DNA of 64,000 nt from Nymphaea colorata (taxonomy: Eukaryota > Streptophyta > Magnoliopsida > Nymphaeales > Nymphaeaceae): contig NC_045142.1 of assembly GCF_008831285.2 (NCBI RefSeq), forward strand, positions 14,755,354-14,819,353, in the 5' to 3' direction. Under the pieces are notes generated by a model. The model saw only the letters and a list, made by a program, of their open reading frames with translations, was not told the DNA's origin and did not search any database. A program made the position numbers and the translations under genes. This document shows, one piece after another, positions 1 through 64,000 of this stretch (the first letter of the stretch is position 1; the number at the start of each line of letters is the position of its first letter).

Positions 1-697
1 TAGATATAGATATTAGCATGCATAGGTTGGACAGCTCCACTCAACGTCAACTATGCTGGAAAACGAGGCAAACTGAAATTAATCTTGACTCCAACAATGC
101 TGCCCAAAAAAAAATCTGAAACCTGTCTACACTACTTGACTTCAACGATGTTCCCCCTCCATATGATTTCAACGCTGCCAATAAAACATACCTCTAAATG
201 TGAAGATCCACGAGGCAGCACCCAACCAAGCAGATCAGCACACCCTTGTCGACGGCCTGACCTTCTTCCACGGCAGCAACATACACAACGACATCAGATT
301 TTATCAGCATACCCTTGTCGATGGCCTGACCTTCTTCCATGGCAGCAACATTCACAACGACATCAGATTTTTTTTTTTCTGCAACTTAACATCATCAACA
401 ACAACACCAGGGTGTTAATCACGTCTCTACATGTTAAACGCGATTAGCCCCTTTTCACCAACCAGTTTGATTGCTTCTTTGGTAATCAGTAGGGATTTTA
501 GACGTGAAACCCTAGCTGACGGGAAAGATGAGAAAGGAGGAAAGGAGGGAAGGAGCGTGTAACCCTAACTCATATTAAAAGAGATTAGGGTAGTAACAAC
601 TTTACAAAATTAGTCCACTAGAAATAAGAAAACAATAAAGTGGACCCTTCTAACTTTCTAAAATTTCAGAAAACCTCTAATCAACTTCTAAAAGTAT
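1..697. other. Intronic sequence with a 69-bp direct repeat
   Basis: No gene is seen. Bases 236-300 and 305-369 are near-identical direct copies with a 69-bp period (cacccttgtcgacggcctgac and relatives). Bases 540-690 resemble a decayed LTR but no boundary could be set. Confidence 0.5.
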
Positions 698-1960
698 TTA
701 ACACCTGGCATACTCAAATGCCTCCAGTAGTGATTGAGGTCTGTTGGACTGGACGACCACTCTGATTTCATCTTTCAAACATCCTGCAAAAGTTCCAACC
801 AGAGCTTCCACCAGCCACCTACTGACCATGTTACTCGTTTCCTCAAATTCGGCCTGATATTCTATGATGGAATCCTTCTGTTGTATCTTGGACAGTTTGA
901 CATTAAAATCCAAGTATGTAGAGGGCCCAAAACGCACGGTCATGGCAGCCACCAAGTCTGACCAGATCAGTTTCCCTAGTTGTGCTATAATTGTAGTCAC
1001 AAATAACGCCTCAGACTTTTAAACAGCAAGGTTTTTCTCAGGTATAATACGACGAGCTTGAAAAAAACGAAAAAGATATGGAAAAAATACCGTAAATTTT
1101 TAAAAATTTTAAAAAACTAAAAATGAGGGGAAAATAAAATAAGTGAGAAACTAATAACACAAACATCAAAAGATAAGTAGAATTGCAACAAATAAAAAAA
1201 TAGAAAATGAAAAAAAAAATGTTTGACATTAAAAGAACTGAAAAAAATGAAAAAACTGAAAAAAAGAGAAAAAAAACGTTTTTTTTCGTTTTCAATGTTT
1301 TTTTCAAAAAATGCATTTTTTAAAATTTTTAAATGGCTAGTTAATTTATCACGTTTTTTTCCGAAAAAAACGTGTTTTATGTGACTAACCTATAAGTCAT
1401 CGATAGAATCTGATAGCCGCCCCTCCAAGGTGCACCGCAGCATGGGAAACCTTGTTTTTAGGCAAAATTGCCAAACAATCGAAATATTGTTCGGCATGGA
1501 AAACCCAATTGAGCAGGTCCTCCCCTGAAAACTTGGAAAACTCCATCTTGGGATTTCAGAGGCTTAGGTGGAATTCCCCTCCTCTGTCGGCCATTTCTCC
1601 AAATGGACAAGATTCGTAAGGCATACCTGTTGCGTCGAATCCTGGTGGTGGTTGGAAGGGGGTGCGCGCCTCTCAACTTCCTGATGCATCGCTCCCCTGA
1701 TTCACACTGGGGGAAGGTCGCTCAGGCCTAGATAGCATCTCCCTCAGCAAGGAGGACAAGGTCTGCTGCTCGTTCAAGATCGTTTGAACACTCGAGTCGA
1801 ACTCTGAAAACCTCTAGCCCATCTTGCTACAGCTGCATTTAAAGCCATCCATGCGGTCGCCCATGGCTTTCTGTGCCTCTTTCGTCTGCTTCTTGAAAGC
1901 CTCCAATGCAACAAGCATTTCCTTGTTTGTCATCGGTGGGGCTAATACGGACTATTATCA
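698..1960 (-). pseudogene. Decayed Gypsy gag remnant
   Basis: The minus strand reads a Gypsy capsid-type gag in broken frames. A block near 1400-1560 reads FSGEDLLNWVFHAEQYF. After an AT-rich interruption the frame resumes at 1000-698 with SDLVAAMTVRFGPSTYLDF and an eAF.ya-type end. The matches follow the Retrotrans_gag pattern (W...F...RFG, Q..S..eYq..Fe). There are no protease or RT remains, no LTR in the same orientation and no TSD. Confidence 0.7.
1015..1405. repeat. AT-rich insertion inside the gag remnant
   Basis: About 390 bp of A/T tracts with recurring acgtttttt and its complement (for example acgttttttt near 1275 and aaaaaacgtg near 1365) splits the gag homology. No clear terminal repeat or TSD was found. 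Confidence 0.4.
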
Positions 1961-2680
1961 TTTAATGACTCTATCTGTGTGTGTGTTGTGCATGGAACAT
2001 TGCGTTCTCGCCTTCCTAGTGTGGGTGTCCTAGAGAAGGCTGAGCAACTCCCGACCTAAGGTTGCCTGTGGTGCACACGGATCTATGCCTTGCATCCATA
2101 GGAACTATAAATGGAAAATGGAAATGTGAATAAATCAGTGTACTAATTAACAAATTGTGTGCTAAGTTTCCTAAATGAAGATAGAATGCTGTCATGAGCC
2201 AAATTGTATAAAGTTGTAAAGTGTGTTCTCTCATGATGGTTGTCTTCTTAGTTTCTAGATTTAGAGCCATTTCCTTAGAGGATTAGGGGTTTCTCTAGTT
2301 TCTCGTCATAGTTTAAATTAAAGGTTTAGACTTCCATTGTTTCTTTTTTTTAGGATCCAAAAAACCATGGCAATAGGTTGATTGGAAGGTGCAACTCACA
2401 TCCTACTGGAAAGTTTTGTGTATTGTTGTGTCAGCACGTTGTGTCTTGTTTTTGGTGGTCCATGGACATCACAGTTTTAGAATATCATTGTTTTGTTATG
2501 GGGTTATTTTGTAAAGTCATTTTGTACAAACAGTTTATTTGTGCATAATGAAATATTTGGCCCTCTTTCTTATTTTAAAATCATAGTTCTCCTTTGATTG
2601 CTGCGTGTTGCACTTTGATGTCTTGGGTTCTAGAAAAAATGTTCTAGAAAAAAGGGAGAGGTGAAAAATCAGGTGTGACA
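1950..2680 (+). repeat. Fragment of a large Gypsy LTR
   Basis: This stretch shares an ordered set of blocks with the 27104-30048 and 45923-48636 LTRs: cttcctag.gtgggtgtcctag, cctgtggtgcacacg, cataggaact, cacatcctactgg, and the terminal ggtgtgaca at 2680. It is therefore the 3' part of an old LTR of the same family. The 5' part is absent. Confidence 0.65.
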
Positions 2681-3473
2681 ATATATGTGGAGGACTGATT
2701 GCAATTGAAACTAAAGATATTGCTAGTCCTAGTGGCTCCATTAGAGCCAACAGGAGCTAGCGAACATCTAGCTTTCCCCTTGCTCGCAGTATATATGGAG
2801 AGGATACCCCTCCTATTATTTCAATGTTTTTGCAAGCATTTTATTATTATTTTACCTATCTTTTGATTGTGCCTTAGTGCACATTGTGTGAGTGATCTAG
2901 TGATTGGCCTTGTATACCTCTCCATGGTTCATTTTCGAGCAGCACCTTACATTTTGAAAATATCACATCCTCACGAGGCATCATTTTATCAATTGTTCAA
3001 CATACTAACAATTTTTAATGTTGAATAATCCAAGGCAAAATTAGTAAACTATTGTTGTATTCAATGAGTTAGATATTTCAAAGGCATAAAAATCATGAAG
3101 TTTTGAATGCATTGAAAATTTGAAATATTGTAAAAGCAAAAATACATAAAATGCATGACACAATTGAAGTGCCTATAGAGAGAAGATTGTGGTTCTAGCT
3201 AGCAATGCAGCACACACTTCAATTACGAACCAAGAGTGCAAAACGACAAATTACTAGAGAACATAGAAGCAACAATATTTTTTTACTCCTGAAGTCGAAA
3301 GGAGATCATATGGAGGTTCCTTTCAAGTATGACAACAAAATTAAGTGTATATGCTTAAAAAGAAAAATTAAAAAAATCATTAACAATATCATATGTGCAA
3401 AAATATGTTATATATCTGTTCACATATAGAGAACGAATACCAATACAAGACCATGAATTAATCATAAACAAAC
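2681..3473. other. Intronic sequence without recognisable features
   Basis: AT-rich. No exon, terminal repeat or coding homology was recognised on either strand. Confidence 0.5.

Positions 3474-64000
<60,527 letters not shown>

Noticed and set aside
236-380. Two spaced direct repeats near the left edge, considered as a CRISPR-like array
   Set aside because: There are only two copies, head to tail without unique spacers, in a plant intron. It is a simple tandem duplication.
1038-1316. A Phe/Leu-rich 92-residue frame
   Set aside because: It is a translation of A/T tracts (mostly Phe, Ser and Ile) inside the AT-rich insertion.

Overview
The window is nuclear DNA from a seed plant with a large, retrotransposon-rich genome. 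It holds one recognisable host gene, on the minus strand: the plant bifunctional enzyme 6-phosphofructo-2-kinase/fructose-2,6-bisphosphatase (F2KP). Eleven coding exons can be read, from a partial exon at the right edge (63933-64000) to 3474-3551 on the left. They encode the N-terminal starch-binding-like domain, the linker and the start of the kinase domain, including its Walker A loop. About 1.25 kb of coding sequence is spread over more than 60 kb. The first exons and the rest of the kinase plus the phosphatase domain lie outside the window. All junctions read are GT-AG, and the frame runs through all of them.

Three introns are very large: 3667-13198 (9.5 kb), 15115-25722 (10.6 kb) and 26224-62505 (36.3 kb). 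Nearly all of that bulk is LTR retrotransposons, whose boundaries can be set by 5-bp target-site duplications (TSDs). The 36.3-kb intron holds a nest. An old solo Gypsy LTR (26607-60220, TSD TAACC) contains a younger solo LTR (27104-30048, CACTC), a miniature TRIM-type element (30839-31296, ATGGT), two MITE-like repeats and a full-length Copia (Copia-A, 34750-59889, GGTTC). Copia-A contains Copia-B (34953-44418) in one LTR and Gypsy-D (45923-56228, GAAGC) in its reverse transcriptase. Copia-B contains Copia-C (37792-43201, AAACT) in its gag. Removing this nest leaves an ancestral intron of about 2.7 kb.

The 9.5-kb intron carries a young Copia (Copia-1, 4425-9744, GCCAT), a related solo LTR (10175-10414, GTTAT) and two decayed Copia 3' ends. 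The 10.6-kb intron carries two decayed Copia elements on the plus strand. One is split by a 667-bp MITE with an 8-bp TSD and by a 2.1-kb solo LTR (TSD AAAAC). The other is split by a 329-bp relative of that MITE and a decayed hAT transposon.

Copia-C is the only element with an uninterrupted gag-pol frame (1441 residues), and its LTRs differ at 1 of 252 sites. Copia-1 has a 2-base deletion, Gypsy-D has two nonsense codons, and Copia-B has lost its integrase by an in-frame internal deletion. I see no CRISPR array, rRNA or tRNA gene and no prokaryote-type system. The interest lies in the architecture of the host gene and in the nested, datable insertions.
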